Source: Pseudarthrobacter equi (GTDB lineage: Bacteria; Actinomycetota; Actinomycetes; Actinomycetales; Micrococcaceae). From it: a stretch of 64,000 nucleotides of DNA. Location: assembly GCF_900105535.1 (NCBI RefSeq), contig NZ_LT629779.1, forward strand, positions 3,782,001 through 3,846,000. Direction: 5' to 3'. The notes below the pieces were generated by a model. That model worked only from the letters and a program-made list of their open reading frames with translations. It ran no database searches and had not been told where the DNA came from. The position numbers and the translations under genes are program-made. Shown here one piece after another: positions 17,358 to 25,729 of the stretch. Within the stretch, counting starts at the first letter, position 1. Each line of letters opens with the position of its first letter.

Positions 17358-18548
17358 ATGAACAGCACCTCCCCCAACACCAGCCACCTCAACATCGAGC
17401 CCGTGCTCAAGGCCCTGGCCGCCGCGCTCCACGGCGAGGGTCCCGCCGTCGAACTTTCCATCGGTGCCGACGGCGCCCTCGTGGTGGGCCACATCGAAAC
17501 CCCGGGCTGCGACGACGCGGTGGCGGTGGTCCGCACCTCCGGTTCCACCGGTGCGCCCAAGGCCACGGTCCTGACGGTGGAGTCCCTGGCGGCTTCCTCA
17601 ATGGCCACGGCGCTGGCGCTCAAGGGCGAAGGCCAGTGGCTGCTGGCCCTCCCAGTGCAGTACGTCGCCGGCATCCAGGTCCTGGTGCGCTCGCTGTTCG
17701 CCGGGACCCGGCCGTGGGTGATGGACATGTCCGGCGGTTTCACGCCCGAGGCCTTCACCGCCGCCGCCCTGGAGCTCACGGACAAGATCCGGTACACGTC
17801 CCTGGTCCCCACCCAGCTGCAGCGGCTCCTGGACGATCCTTCCCCTGACACGCTCGCCGTGCTCCGCCGCTTCAACGCCATCCTGCTGGGCGGCGCCCCC
17901 ACCCCGCCCGCGCTGCTCGATGCTGCCCGCGGGGCCGGGGTCCGCGTGGTCACCACCTACGGCTCGGCGGAAACCTCCGGGGGCTGCGTCTACGACGGCT
18001 ACCCACTGGAAGGCGTGTCCGTCCGGGTGGCCCCGGACGGCCGCATCCACCTGGGCGGCGACACGATTGCCGCCGGCTACATCGAGGCCCCGGACGAGGA
18101 AACGGGCACCTTCTTCGAAGAGGACGGCGTCCGCTGGTACCGCACCAGCGATATCGGCAGGATTGACGACGACGGCCGCCTCACCGTGCTGGGACGCGCC
18201 GACGACATGATCATCACCGGCGGCATGAAGGTTTCCGCCGCGGACGTCCAGGAAAAGCTGGAAAAGTCCGACGGCGTTGCGGCGGCTTTCGTGGCCGGCG
18301 TTCCGTCCGAGGAATGGGGCCAGGCCGTGGCCGCCTACGTGGCGCTCGCCACGGAAGGCGCCACGGGCGACGACAACGCGGGTCCTGCCGCCGACGTCGA
18401 CGGCCTCCGGGACTCCTGGCACCGCGAACTGGGCTTTGCTGCGCCGAAAACCGTCCTCACCGCGCCTGCCCTGAAGATGCTGCCGAACGGGAAACCGGAC
18501 AGGTTGGCCATGACCGCCGAACTCAGCGCCCTGCACCAGGGAAAGTAG
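17358..18548 (+). CDS. menE: o-succinylbenzoate-CoA ligase
   Basis: A 396-aa adenylate-forming enzyme that activates o-succinylbenzoate with ATP and CoA, one step before MenB. The P-loop is VRTSGSTGAPKATVLT, the adenine site is TYGSAETSGGC, and the hinge motif is TSDIGRIDDDGRLTVLGRADD. The length is short for an acyl-CoA ligase but normal for compact actinobacterial MenE. AGGAG lies 8 nt before the ATG. Position between menB and menA supports the assignment over other AMP-binding ligases. Confidence 0.9.
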   Translation: MNSTSPNTSHLNIEPVLKALAAALHGEGPAVELSIGADGALVVGHIETPGCDDAVAVVRTSGSTGAPKATVLTVESLAASSMATALALKGEGQWLLALPVQYVAGIQVLVRSLFAGTRPWVMDMSGGFTPEAFTAAALELTDKIRYTSLVPTQLQRLLDDPSPDTLAVLRRFNAILLGGAPTPPALLDAARGAGVRVVTTYGSAETSGGCVYDGYPLEGVSVRVAPDGRIHLGGDTIAAGYIEAPDEETGTFFEEDGVRWYRTSDIGRIDDDGRLTVLGRADDMIITGGMKVSAADVQEKLEKSDGVAAAFVAGVPSEEWGQAVAAYVALATEGATGDDNAGPAADVDGLRDSWHRELGFAAPKTVLTAPALKMLPNGKPDRLAMTAELSALHQGK

Positions 18549-18623
18549 AGTGGACCTGCACTACTGCGGCGCATGCCTGCCTGGCATCCTGCCGCTTACA
18601 CGAAACAACACGAGGTACTGACC

Positions 18624-19505
18624 GTGGCAACAGCCGCCCAATGGGTCCAAGGCGCACGCCTGAGGACGCTTCCCGCCGCGATTGCGCCGGTGCTCATCGG
18701 CTCCGCCGCCGCCTATGCAATGGATTCATTCCTTCTGCCCAACGCCATCCTGGCAGCGCTGGTGGCCCTCCTGCTCCAGGTGGGCGTGAACTTCGCCAAC
18801 GACTACTCGGACGGCATCCGCGGAACGGACGATGACCGCGTGGGTCCGCTGCGCCTGGTGGGCTCCGGAGCCGCCAAGCCAGAGCACGTCAAGCGGGCTG
18901 CGTTCGTAACCTTCGCCGGCGCCATGGTGTTCGGGCTGGCACTGGTGGTCATCACCCAAAGCTGGTGGCTCATCCTGGTTGGCCTCGGCTGCGTCATGGC
19001 CGCCTGGGGCTACACCGGCGGCAAGAACCCTTACGGCTACATGGGCCTGGGCGACGTCTTCGTGTTCGTTTTCTTCGGCCTGGTGGCCACCCTCGGAACC
19101 ACCTACACCCAGGCCGGGCAGGTCAGCCTGCCAGCAGTCATCGGCGCCATCGGCACCGGGCTGATTGCCACCGCCCTGCTCATGGCCAACAACGTCCGCG
19201 ACATCCCCACGGACATGCAGGCCGGCAAGAAGACGCTCGCCGTGCGGCTGGGAGACAAGCACGCCCGCGAAAGCTACGTGCTGATGCTTGCCGTCGCCAT
19301 CCTGCTGGTGGTCATCCTGGCTCCGGGACGGCCGTGGATGCTCATTGTCCTGCTGCTGATCCCGGCCTGCCTCATGCCGGCCTGGCTGATGATCAACGGC
19401 CGCAAGCGCAAGAGCCTGATCCCCGTGCTCAAGCAGACCGGGTTGATCAACCTTGGCTACAGCGTCCTGTTCTCACTGGGACTGGTACTCAGCCACGGCT
19501 TCTGA
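18624..19505 (+). CDS. menA: 1,4-dihydroxy-2-naphthoate polyprenyltransferase
   Basis: A 293-aa membrane prenyltransferase (UbiA family) with about 8 spans that attaches the polyprenyl tail to dihydroxynaphthoate. The first Asp-rich diphosphate-binding motif is NDYSDGIRGTDDDRVGP and the second is NNVRDIPTD. I chose the GTG at 18624 behind CGAGG. The open frame extends further upstream but without family sequence. It completes the menB-menE-menA block supplying the quinone for the respiratory chain. Confidence 0.92.
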   Translation: MATAAQWVQGARLRTLPAAIAPVLIGSAAAYAMDSFLLPNAILAALVALLLQVGVNFANDYSDGIRGTDDDRVGPLRLVGSGAAKPEHVKRAAFVTFAGAMVFGLALVVITQSWWLILVGLGCVMAAWGYTGGKNPYGYMGLGDVFVFVFFGLVATLGTTYTQAGQVSLPAVIGAIGTGLIATALLMANNVRDIPTDMQAGKKTLAVRLGDKHARESYVLMLAVAILLVVILAPGRPWMLIVLLLIPACLMPAWLMINGRKRKSLIPVLKQTGLINLGYSVLFSLGLVLSHGF

Positions 19506-19515
19506 GCCGTCTGTT

Positions 19516-19545
19516 GCCAGCCACGGATAAACCGCCGTGGCTGGC
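19516..19545. terminator. Hairpin between menA and the DUF4229 gene
   Basis: A perfect 11-bp stem GCCAGCCACGG/CCGTGGCTGGC with an 8-nt loop lies between convergent stops. No U-run follows, so it would act as a GC-rich I-shaped terminator in both directions. Confidence 0.55.
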
Positions 19546-19553
19546 GGGCCGGG

Positions 19554-19868
19554 TCAGTTGCGGGGCTTGGGGTTCCTGGCGTCATTGTTGATGGCGACGT
19601 CCGGGTTGGCATCCAGCAGGGCGTCCTCGGCGTTGGCATCCTGGACCTCGCCCGCGGAGCGCAGCGGCTTGGCCTTGCCGGAGAAACGGTGGTGCAGGTT
19701 TGCCGTTGCAGCGTCCCGCTGCTTCTGGAAGAACAGGTAGCTCACGGCGAACGCGATCACTCCGGCGAAGACTACCGACATCAGGGCGCCCAGCTCCAGG
19801 AGCATGAAAACGACGAACAACGGCACGAAGAGCGCCAGGCGGATCAGGGAATATTTCAAAAAGGCCAC
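19554..19868 (-). CDS. DUF4229 membrane protein
   Basis: A 104-aa protein beginning AFLKYSLIRLALFVPLFV, with two membrane spans, then a soluble tail starting FFQKQRDAATANLHHRF, matching the DUF4229 pattern. Function is unknown. An earlier TTG start two codons upstream is possible, but the family normally begins at the residues after my GTG, and a TAAACT hexamer lies 5 nt before it. It is divergent from the PLDc_N gene. Confidence 0.72.
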   Translation of the reverse strand: MAFLKYSLIRLALFVPLFVVFMLLELGALMSVVFAGVIAFAVSYLFFQKQRDAATANLHHRFSGKAKPLRSAGEVQDANAEDALLDANPDVAINNDARNPKPRN

Positions 19869-19917
19869 ATTCAAGTTTAGCCGTCTCCCGCCCGCAACCC
19901 CCTGCGCCTGCGGACGA

Positions 19918-19923
19918 TAGACT
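19918..19923 (+). promoter_or_regulatory. -10 hexamer for a leaderless PLDc_N gene mRNA
   Basis: TAGACT ends 7 nt before the ATG at 19931. The same hexamer precedes menB and the HAD hydrolase. Confidence 0.45.
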
Positions 19924-19930
19924 TAGTGGC

Positions 19931-20320
19931 ATGCTTCTCCGTGTGGCTTTGGCCGTGGCTGTCCTCGTCATCTTTGTGTATGGCCTCGTGGACGTGATCC
20001 GTACCGATGGCCGACTCACCCGCGGAATTTCTAAGCCCGCCTGGATCGTGGTCATGATCATCCTGCCCGTGCTGGGCGCGATTCTTTGGCTCCTCATTGG
20101 CCGTCCCCGTGACGCAGCACCGCAGCAGCAGGGTTACCGCCACCCCACCGCCCCGGACGATGATCCGGAGTTCCTCCGCAATCTCGAAGTCCGCCGCCGC
20201 AACGAGGCAGAAGCCGCGCGGCTGAAGAAGCTCAAGGACGATCTCGAGGCCAAGGCCAGGGACGCCGACGGTAACAAGGGCAAGCACGAAAACGACCACG
20301 ATACCGACGGACTGAAGTAG
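19931..20320 (+). CDS. PLDc_N domain membrane protein
   Basis: A 129-aa protein with two N-terminal spans containing the PLDc_N pattern (GLVDVIRTDGR..., then W-x-x-x-x-x-x-PVLGAILWLLIGRP). A highly charged C-terminal tail has a predicted helix (RRRNEAEAARLKKLKDDLEAK). The domain is the membrane head of some phospholipase-D-like cardiolipin synthases but here stands alone without HKD motifs. Function is unknown. It is followed 5 nt later by another membrane-protein gene. Confidence 0.75.
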   Translation: MLLRVALAVAVLVIFVYGLVDVIRTDGRLTRGISKPAWIVVMIILPVLGAILWLLIGRPRDAAPQQQGYRHPTAPDDDPEFLRNLEVRRRNEAEAARLKKLKDDLEAKARDADGNKGKHENDHDTDGLK

Positions 20321-20325
20321 GGCCC

Positions 20326-20943
20326 ATGGCTTACGACCCTGACGGAGAAGAACGGCTGCGCACCACGCCCACCGGAACAGCCCCGCCGTCAGGGCCAGAC
20401 GCCCAACCTTCGCCGCCGCCCCGGCCAGGCCTGTCCTACGCGGCCCCCGCGCCCATCGCCGTCGTCCCTCCCGTCCCCGGTACCGTGCGGCTTGCCCGGA
20501 CGCTGTGGCTCCTCAGTTTCGTCGCAGGAATGGCCGTCCTGGTGGGGTCATTCCTCAGCCGCGACGGACATCTTCAGCGGCTGCGCACGGTGGTGGACGG
20601 GATGGCCCCCGGCGGGGATGCGGAGGCCGTCAGCACCGCCAGCGCCATCGTGTTCTGGGGCAGCGTGGGGGCACTGCTGCTGGTGATCCTCCTTGAGGCC
20701 GCCCTCCTCGGCGCAATCTTGGCGCGGCACGGCTGGGCACGCTGGGCGCTGGTCCCGCTGCTGGCGGTGCATGCCGTGGTGACGCTGCTCGCCACAGCGT
20801 TCCTGATGCCGGAAGGCGAAAGCGCCAACTACGTCATGGTGCTCTGGGGAGCCCAGCTGCTCCTCGCACTGGTGGGACTGGTCCTGTTGTTCCTCCCGGC
20901 CTCCAGCGGCTGGCTCAAGAGCCGCCGCGCAGTCCGCCGTTAG
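20326..20943 (+). CDS. Four-span membrane protein with Pro-rich head
   Basis: A 205-aa protein. The first ~60 residues are Pro- and charge-rich, and four hydrophobic segments follow (about 62-80, 107-130, 138-157, 168-190). The C terminus is basic (KSRRAVRR). I do not recognise a family. It is probably co-transcribed with the PLDc_N gene (5-nt gap). Its stop overlaps the stop of the convergent GTPase gene. Confidence 0.65.
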   Translation: MAYDPDGEERLRTTPTGTAPPSGPDAQPSPPPRPGLSYAAPAPIAVVPPVPGTVRLARTLWLLSFVAGMAVLVGSFLSRDGHLQRLRTVVDGMAPGGDAEAVSTASAIVFWGSVGALLLVILLEAALLGAILARHGWARWALVPLLAVHAVVTLLATAFLMPEGESANYVMVLWGAQLLLALVGLVLLFLPASSGWLKSRRAVRR

Positions 20944-22430
20944 GCGCTGCGCTGCCGCTGCAGAGCTGATGATTCCGCCAGTACGCCCTCGCAGCTGCGG
21001 ATCACCACACGGCAGGCATCGATGGCCGAGCGTTCCGTGAGTGGATTCTCGGCAAGGGCCCGCCACCGCAGCAGGCACCGCCGGGCCTCGTCGGAAAGCT
21101 CATCCGGAGTGGCTGCCGCCTCCAGGCCCAGCCTCACGTGGGTGGCGGCACCCAGTCCGCCGACGAGGCGTTCCGCGTCAGCGGCAAGATCGGGTTTCAG
21201 TGCGACACCCGTGGTGCGCAGTGTTGCCAGCAGCCGCAGTTCGCGGAATTCATGCGCATTGGCCTGCAGCCGTTCAAGGGAGCCGGAGAGTTCCTCCGTT
21301 CCTTCGCGCGGACTGGACCGCAGGAGCGCCTCGACCCCTACCAGCGCCGTACGCGCCTTGAGGGCCCCGGCCCGGGCCTGGAACTGCCGCTCCAACAGTT
21401 CCAGCAACGGATCCAGGCCGCTGCGCCGGGCAAGTTCGTGGGCCAGCGGGGTGGGTTCATTGAAGCCGTTGCGGATAAGGACCACGGCCAGCCGGATGCC
21501 GAACAGTCCGAACCTGGCAAGCAGGGAAGCCCGGGCCTCGGACGTCAGCCGTTCTGGTTCGGAGCCGCGGAGGAACCGGTCCGCCGAGAGCATCATCTTC
21601 TCCCGGGCCGCGCGGTCAAGCCCCGCCAGCAGCTGAAGCGAGGCGAAGTCCTGTTGCCGGAGGCTTCGGGCGGTCTGGGCCAGCAGGCCCGCCACCGGGA
21701 CCACCCCCAGCGCCAGCTTCCGGAGGTTGTGGTCGCGCCGGTACCGTTCGGCGATGTCGCCGGCGGAGAGCAGCGAGTCAATGCGGCCCGCGCCCACCTC
21801 ATCGGCCCGGGACAGCACGGCCAGCGCGTTGACGGTACCTGACCTCCCCGATTCGGTGTCCTTGAACGATTCCAGGAACCGCAGGTCCGAAGCGTGCATA
21901 TGCCGCATCAGGTATACGATCGCGTCAGCCTGCGACGGTGCGTCCGCCGGAGTGAGGAAGCCGGTGGCGAGGGCTGACACATCCTCGGACAGCGACGCGA
22001 TGCCGGGGGTATCGATCAGCGTCATGGTCCGCAGCGTGGGCGAGGGCCACTCGACCTCCAGCCGCTCGGCGTCTTCGGCCCGGACGTCACCCAGGACGAA
22101 CACCAGCCGCCCGTCCACCCGTTTCAGGGGCAGCGGCCTCGGCTCGCCGTCGCGCGGGTGGAGCATGATGCGGGGCGTGCGGCCGTACCGGTACCAGGTG
22201 ACGATCCGGGTGCACTCACCGGTGTCCGTGGGCGCGATTTCCTCGCCGATGATGGCGTTCAGGAGCGTTGATTTGCCGGCTTTGACCATGCCGGCGATGG
22301 CTATGCGGAGGGGCTCTGCCAGCCGCTGCCCGTACCCCTCCAGCAGGGCCACTGCAGCGGGGTCGTCAGCGTAGACGTCCAGGGCGTCCCGGACCAGGCC
22401 CGCTGCCCCGGCAACGGTATCCGCAGTCAT
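20940..22430 (-). CDS. Dynamin-like GTPase, IniC-like
   Basis: A 496-aa GTPase. G1 is GMVKAGKS (residues 47-54), the G2 threonine region is TDTGECTRIV, G3 is DTPG (140-143) and G4 is SRAD (207-210). A long helical part follows, as in bacterial dynamins. Its size and place directly after a larger dynamin match mycobacterial IniC (~490 aa), the partner of IniA. Bacterial dynamins remodel or repair the inner membrane. The start overlaps the upstream GTPase stop by 4 bases (ATGA). The stop overlaps that of the convergent membrane-protein gene. Confidence 0.78.
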   Translation of the reverse strand: MTADTVAGAAGLVRDALDVYADDPAAVALLEGYGQRLAEPLRIAIAGMVKAGKSTLLNAIIGEEIAPTDTGECTRIVTWYRYGRTPRIMLHPRDGEPRPLPLKRVDGRLVFVLGDVRAEDAERLEVEWPSPTLRTMTLIDTPGIASLSEDVSALATGFLTPADAPSQADAIVYLMRHMHASDLRFLESFKDTESGRSGTVNALAVLSRADEVGAGRIDSLLSAGDIAERYRRDHNLRKLALGVVPVAGLLAQTARSLRQQDFASLQLLAGLDRAAREKMMLSADRFLRGSEPERLTSEARASLLARFGLFGIRLAVVLIRNGFNEPTPLAHELARRSGLDPLLELLERQFQARAGALKARTALVGVEALLRSSPREGTEELSGSLERLQANAHEFRELRLLATLRTTGVALKPDLAADAERLVGGLGAATHVRLGLEAAATPDELSDEARRCLLRWRALAENPLTERSAIDACRVVIRSCEGVLAESSALQRQRSA

Positions 22431-24310
22431 CCGGCCGCCGCCGGCGCCAGGGGCCGGGAAGCGGCCACCTCAGCCGCCACCGCGGCCGCTGCCGCGTGCA
22501 GGGCGTCCACTTTCTTGAGTTCTGCCTTGATGTCCCTGATCCGCACGTCCTTTTGCAGGGTGAACGTGGTGGCCGCCTTCTGGGCCACGGCCACGGAGTC
22601 GGACAGCGACCTGTGGTGTTCCTCAGCGATTTCGGTGAAGTGGTCCCGGATGGACCGCTGCACCAGCCGCAGGCGGTCCTTGAGCTGCTTTCCCACCTGG
22701 AACGTCACATCATCGATTTGGCGCCGGACCAGGGCCTTGGCCTCGCCCTGCCGCCGCTTGAGCCGGGCTTCCCGGTCCTCCCGGTAGGCCTTGCGTCCCA
22801 GCAGCAGGCCGGCGCCCACGGACAGCGGGTTGATCAGCGCCATGCCGAAGATCCCGGTCAGCAGGCCGAACATCAGCACACCGCCGTAGGAACCGCGCAT
22901 GCCGATCAGGACTTTCTGCATGGGGTTGATGCGGCCCGGGTCAAGGGCCGGCATCTCCTCCACGGGGTCCAGGGCGTCGCCGGTGTCCGAAACCCGCAGG
23001 GCCGGGATCCTTACCTCGTCGGCGGCAAAGTGCTCGGCCACCTGTGAGGCCAGCCAGTGGGCCCGCTCGCTGGTCCACACGAAGGTGTCCGAAATGGCTG
23101 CGGCGGAGCATTCCTCCAGCCACTTGGAGAACTCGTTCCAGGTGGGCCCGGGGTCACCCTGGTCAATGGCTGCCTCGGCTTCCCGCTGGATCCGGCGGAG
23201 CCGGTCGCGGAGGTCGTACTCCATGTCCGCGATGAGGTCGCTGATGCCGTCGCTGAGCGTGATCTGCCAGCGGGCCGAACGCTTCCGGAGATCATCCGCT
23301 TCGGTCTTGGCCAGTTCCAGGCCGGCGATCATCCGGGGCGTGCCGGCGGGATTCTCGAGGGCATCGAGTTCGGACTGCAGGGACAGGCGCAGGTTTTCGG
23401 TGACCGAGAGCAGGTCCTGGCTGACGTGCCGGCGCTGGAGCCGCTCCGATTTGCCCACGATTTCATTGCGCAGGTGCCGGACCAGTGCAGGGAACCCGGA
23501 CTCGCCGTTCAGCTCGGCGTCCTGCAGCCGGCTGGCCTCGAGCCGCAGGTCCGAGGACACGGGGAAGAGCGGGATGTCCGGTGCAACGGCGTCCAGGCGG
23601 GACCGGTCCATGTCCGCTACACGCCGCCACTCCGGGTAGAGGTCCGTCTTGGACAGGACACCCACCACGCTGGGGGTGATCCGCATTGCCTGGCGGAGGA
23701 AGCGAAGCTCGGGTTCGGTGTATTCCTGGGAGGCGTCGGAGACCAGCAGCATGGCATCGGCCGTTGGGAGCGCCGTGAGGGTGGTGAGCGTGTGGGAGGA
23801 TCCCATGCCGCCCACACCCGGTGAGTCGATGACCGTCAGCCCGCCGGTGAGGATCTTCCGCGGCAGGTACACCTCCGCTGCCACCAGTTTCTTGCTGTTG
23901 CCGGGATTGCCCTGCTCGGAAACGTACGCGGCGATGTCCTCGATGGGGATGGGCTGGCGTTCAACGCTTCCCTCCTCACCGCCGTCGGAATCTGCCTTGG
24001 GAACAAGGATGGCTGCCGAGGCCGGTTCGCCGTGGCGGACCACCGTGGGCACCGAGGTGGCAATGTCATCGTCCACCGGGCAGACCGGCGCGTTCACCAG
24101 GGCGTTGATCAGCTTGCTCTTGCCCTGCTTGAACTCCCCCACCACAATGACGCGGACACTCGGGTCCCGCAGCCGTCCCGCGGCCTGCTCCAGGCGCTTG
24201 CGGAGATCGGCGCGGTCTGCCGTCTGGGCCAGCTGGAGGCCGTGCTCCACCAGCTTGATCAGCTGTCCCGCTGTCATCGGTGTTGGTTTTGCCGGTCCTG
24301 CTTCTGCCAC
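22427..24310 (-). CDS. Dynamin-like GTPase, IniA-like
   Basis: A 627-aa GTPase. G1 is GEFKQGKS (58-65), the G2 region is DDDIATSVPT, G3 is DSPG (162-165) and G4 is SKTD (220-223). A hydrophobic hairpin at about 475-510 (GGVLMFGLLTGIFGMAL and the following Leu-rich segment) is a likely membrane paddle. A coiled-coil-rich C-terminal half and an Ala-rich tail complete it. Size and order resemble mycobacterial IniA (~640 aa), a membrane-fission dynamin induced by cell-wall stress. It is separated from the IniB-like gene by a terminator-like hairpin, so it may be expressed at a lower level. Confidence 0.8.
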   Translation of the reverse strand: MAEAGPAKPTPMTAGQLIKLVEHGLQLAQTADRADLRKRLEQAAGRLRDPSVRVIVVGEFKQGKSKLINALVNAPVCPVDDDIATSVPTVVRHGEPASAAILVPKADSDGGEEGSVERQPIPIEDIAAYVSEQGNPGNSKKLVAAEVYLPRKILTGGLTVIDSPGVGGMGSSHTLTTLTALPTADAMLLVSDASQEYTEPELRFLRQAMRITPSVVGVLSKTDLYPEWRRVADMDRSRLDAVAPDIPLFPVSSDLRLEASRLQDAELNGESGFPALVRHLRNEIVGKSERLQRRHVSQDLLSVTENLRLSLQSELDALENPAGTPRMIAGLELAKTEADDLRKRSARWQITLSDGISDLIADMEYDLRDRLRRIQREAEAAIDQGDPGPTWNEFSKWLEECSAAAISDTFVWTSERAHWLASQVAEHFAADEVRIPALRVSDTGDALDPVEEMPALDPGRINPMQKVLIGMRGSYGGVLMFGLLTGIFGMALINPLSVGAGLLLGRKAYREDREARLKRRQGEAKALVRRQIDDVTFQVGKQLKDRLRLVQRSIRDHFTEIAEEHHRSLSDSVAVAQKAATTFTLQKDVRIRDIKAELKKVDALHAAAAAVAAEVAASRPLAPAAAG

Positions 24311-24363
24311 AGTGTGTCCTTTGCGTCGGGCTCCGGGTTGGAGTGCGGGCTAAGCCGGGGATA

Positions 24364-24395
24364 GCCCGGCAGGAGGGTTTCCCCTCCTGCCGGGC
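24364..24395. terminator. Hairpin between IniB-like and IniA-like genes
   Basis: A perfect 14-bp stem (GCCCGGCAGGAGGG and its complement) with a TTTC loop. In the operon's minus-strand direction no U-run follows. It could be a partial terminator or RNA-stabilising hairpin giving more IniB-like than dynamin mRNA. Confidence 0.6.
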
Positions 24396-24414
24396 GTTTC
24401 TGCCCGGACCGGGA

Positions 24415-25566
24415 TCAGAGGATCACAGTGTTGTCCTCCACCTCGACGTCGGTGTTGATCTCGGAGTTGTCCTGGAAGGAGTCCTCCACCTGCAGCGAGT
24501 TGTCCTGGAAGGAATCCTCAACCTCCACCGAGTTGTCCTGGAAGGAGTCCTCGATCTCGACGTCGGTGTTGATGGAGTTGTCCGAGTTGTCGGTGGTGCT
24601 GACCGAGTTGTCGGAGTTGTCCGTGGTGTTGGCGACGTTGTCCAGGGCGACGTCGATATCCGTGTTGGTGGAGTTGTCCGAGTTGTCCTGGAAGGAGTCC
24701 TCGATGTCCACGTCCGTGTTGATGGAGTTATCCGAATTGTCGGTGCTGGTGGTGTTCCCCACGTTGTCCAGGTCGACATCAATGTCGGTGGAGTTATCCG
24801 AGTTGTCAGAATTGTCGTTGTACGAGCCGTTGGTGGAGTTGTCCGAGTTGTCGGAATTATCCGAGTTGTCGTTGAACGAGTCGTCCACGTCGAGGTCCAC
24901 GTCGGTGTTGAAGGAGTCGTCGATGTCCGTCTCTTCGTTGCCGATGTTGACGTCGCCGCCGGCGCGGATGGAGTTGTCGGTGGAGTTATCCGTCGAGTTG
25001 TCCGAGTTGTCGTTGTAGGAGTCTTCGATGTTGTTGGAGTCATCGACGTCGGCGTCGTCACCGGCAGCGATGGAGCGGTCGCCGGAGGCGATCACGGAAT
25101 CGTTGTCGAACCACTGCTTGACGTCGCCGTCGGCCCAGATGTTCTGGTTCACGGACTGGTCAACAATGTTGTCCCGGTCATCCACCGTGGAGGTGTAGGA
25201 GTAGTTGTTCACGATGTGGTGCAGCTGCTGGATCGCGTGCCCATGGTCATCGTGGTCATGGTCGTGGTGTCCACCGCTACCGCCGCCGGCCGGGGGCGGG
25301 GTCACTGCGCCGGCGCCGCCACCGTTCTGGCCGGTATCGGCGCGGTTGCCGCCGGTGTTGTACTCGCGGTCGAAGCGGGAAGCGTTGACCGTAATGGGGG
25401 CGTAGTCCAGCACTACGGGCATTGCGGCATCCACGTCGGCGGAGCATACGCCGCCCAGGCCGTGGTCTTCCAGGACGCGCTCCGGATCATCCAGGAAGTC
25501 CTGGGCCGCTTGGCGGTCGCCGAAGAGGCTCATCAGGAACTGGACGAGATCATTTGCGAGTGTCAT
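24415..25566 (-). CDS. IniB-like N-terminal domain protein with D-N-S repeats
   Basis: A 383-aa acidic protein. Residues 1-60 (LANDLVQFLMSLFGDRQAAQDFLDD...) resemble the N-terminal helical domain of mycobacterial IniB. A Gly/Pro linker follows, then a His/Asp cluster (HHDHDHDDHGH, 100-110) that may bind metal. From about residue 125 it is built of Asp/Asn/Ser/Thr repeats with regular Ile/Val/Phe, such as DNSDNSINTDV and EDSFQDNS, suggesting a beta-solenoid or polar fibre. No signal peptide is visible. I chose the ATG at 25566 with GAGGAC upstream. It directly precedes the two dynamin genes, as iniB does. Confidence 0.72.
   Translation of the reverse strand: MTLANDLVQFLMSLFGDRQAAQDFLDDPERVLEDHGLGGVCSADVDAAMPVVLDYAPITVNASRFDREYNTGGNRADTGQNGGGAGAVTPPPAGGGSGGHHDHDHDDHGHAIQQLHHIVNNYSYTSTVDDRDNIVDQSVNQNIWADGDVKQWFDNDSVIASGDRSIAAGDDADVDDSNNIEDSYNDNSDNSTDNSTDNSIRAGGDVNIGNEETDIDDSFNTDVDLDVDDSFNDNSDNSDNSDNSTNGSYNDNSDNSDNSTDIDVDLDNVGNTTSTDNSDNSINTDVDIEDSFQDNSDNSTNTDIDVALDNVANTTDNSDNSVSTTDNSDNSINTDVEIEDSFQDNSVEVEDSFQDNSLQVEDSFQDNSEINTDVEVEDNTVIL
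24418..25020 (-). repeat. Coding D-N-S / E-D-S-F-Q-D-N-S repeat tract
   Basis: Imperfect tandem DNA units encode DNSDNS, INTDV(D/E)IED and EDSFQDNS blocks. On the plus strand GAGTTGTCC recurs throughout. EDSFQDNS occurs five times. The irregular unit length and intact frame show a protein repeat rather than a CRISPR array. Confidence 0.85.
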
Positions 25567-25659
25567 TTCGTGGTCCTCAATCTTCTCTGTATTGCGGATC
25601 ACCGGGCATCGTTGCCGGGTTGGAACCAACGTACGGGCCCCGTAGCGGCCCGGGCATCG

Positions 25660-25728
25660 GGCCGGTTCCCCCTACCGGCCGGTGCCCCGCCGGGGAACAG
25701 CGCCACCGTCCGTTAGGGGCATTAGGGG
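25660..25728. promoter_or_regulatory. Upstream region of the IniB-like gene with TTAGGGG boxes
   Basis: Two TTAGGGG boxes at 25713 and 25722, 9 bp apart, recall the half-sites of GerE/LuxR-type activators. Next to them are a 7-bp hairpin GGCCGGT/ACCGGCC (25660-25680) and a 7-bp inverted repeat GTTCCCC/GGGGAAC (25665-25698). The adjacent LuxR-type regulator is the natural candidate binder, which is inference. Confidence 0.4.
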
Positions 25729-25729
25729 T

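Noticed and set aside
24418..25020. Repeat tract as a CRISPR array
   Set aside because: Unit length is irregular, there are no equal spacers, no cas genes, and the frame stays open with a sensible protein pattern.
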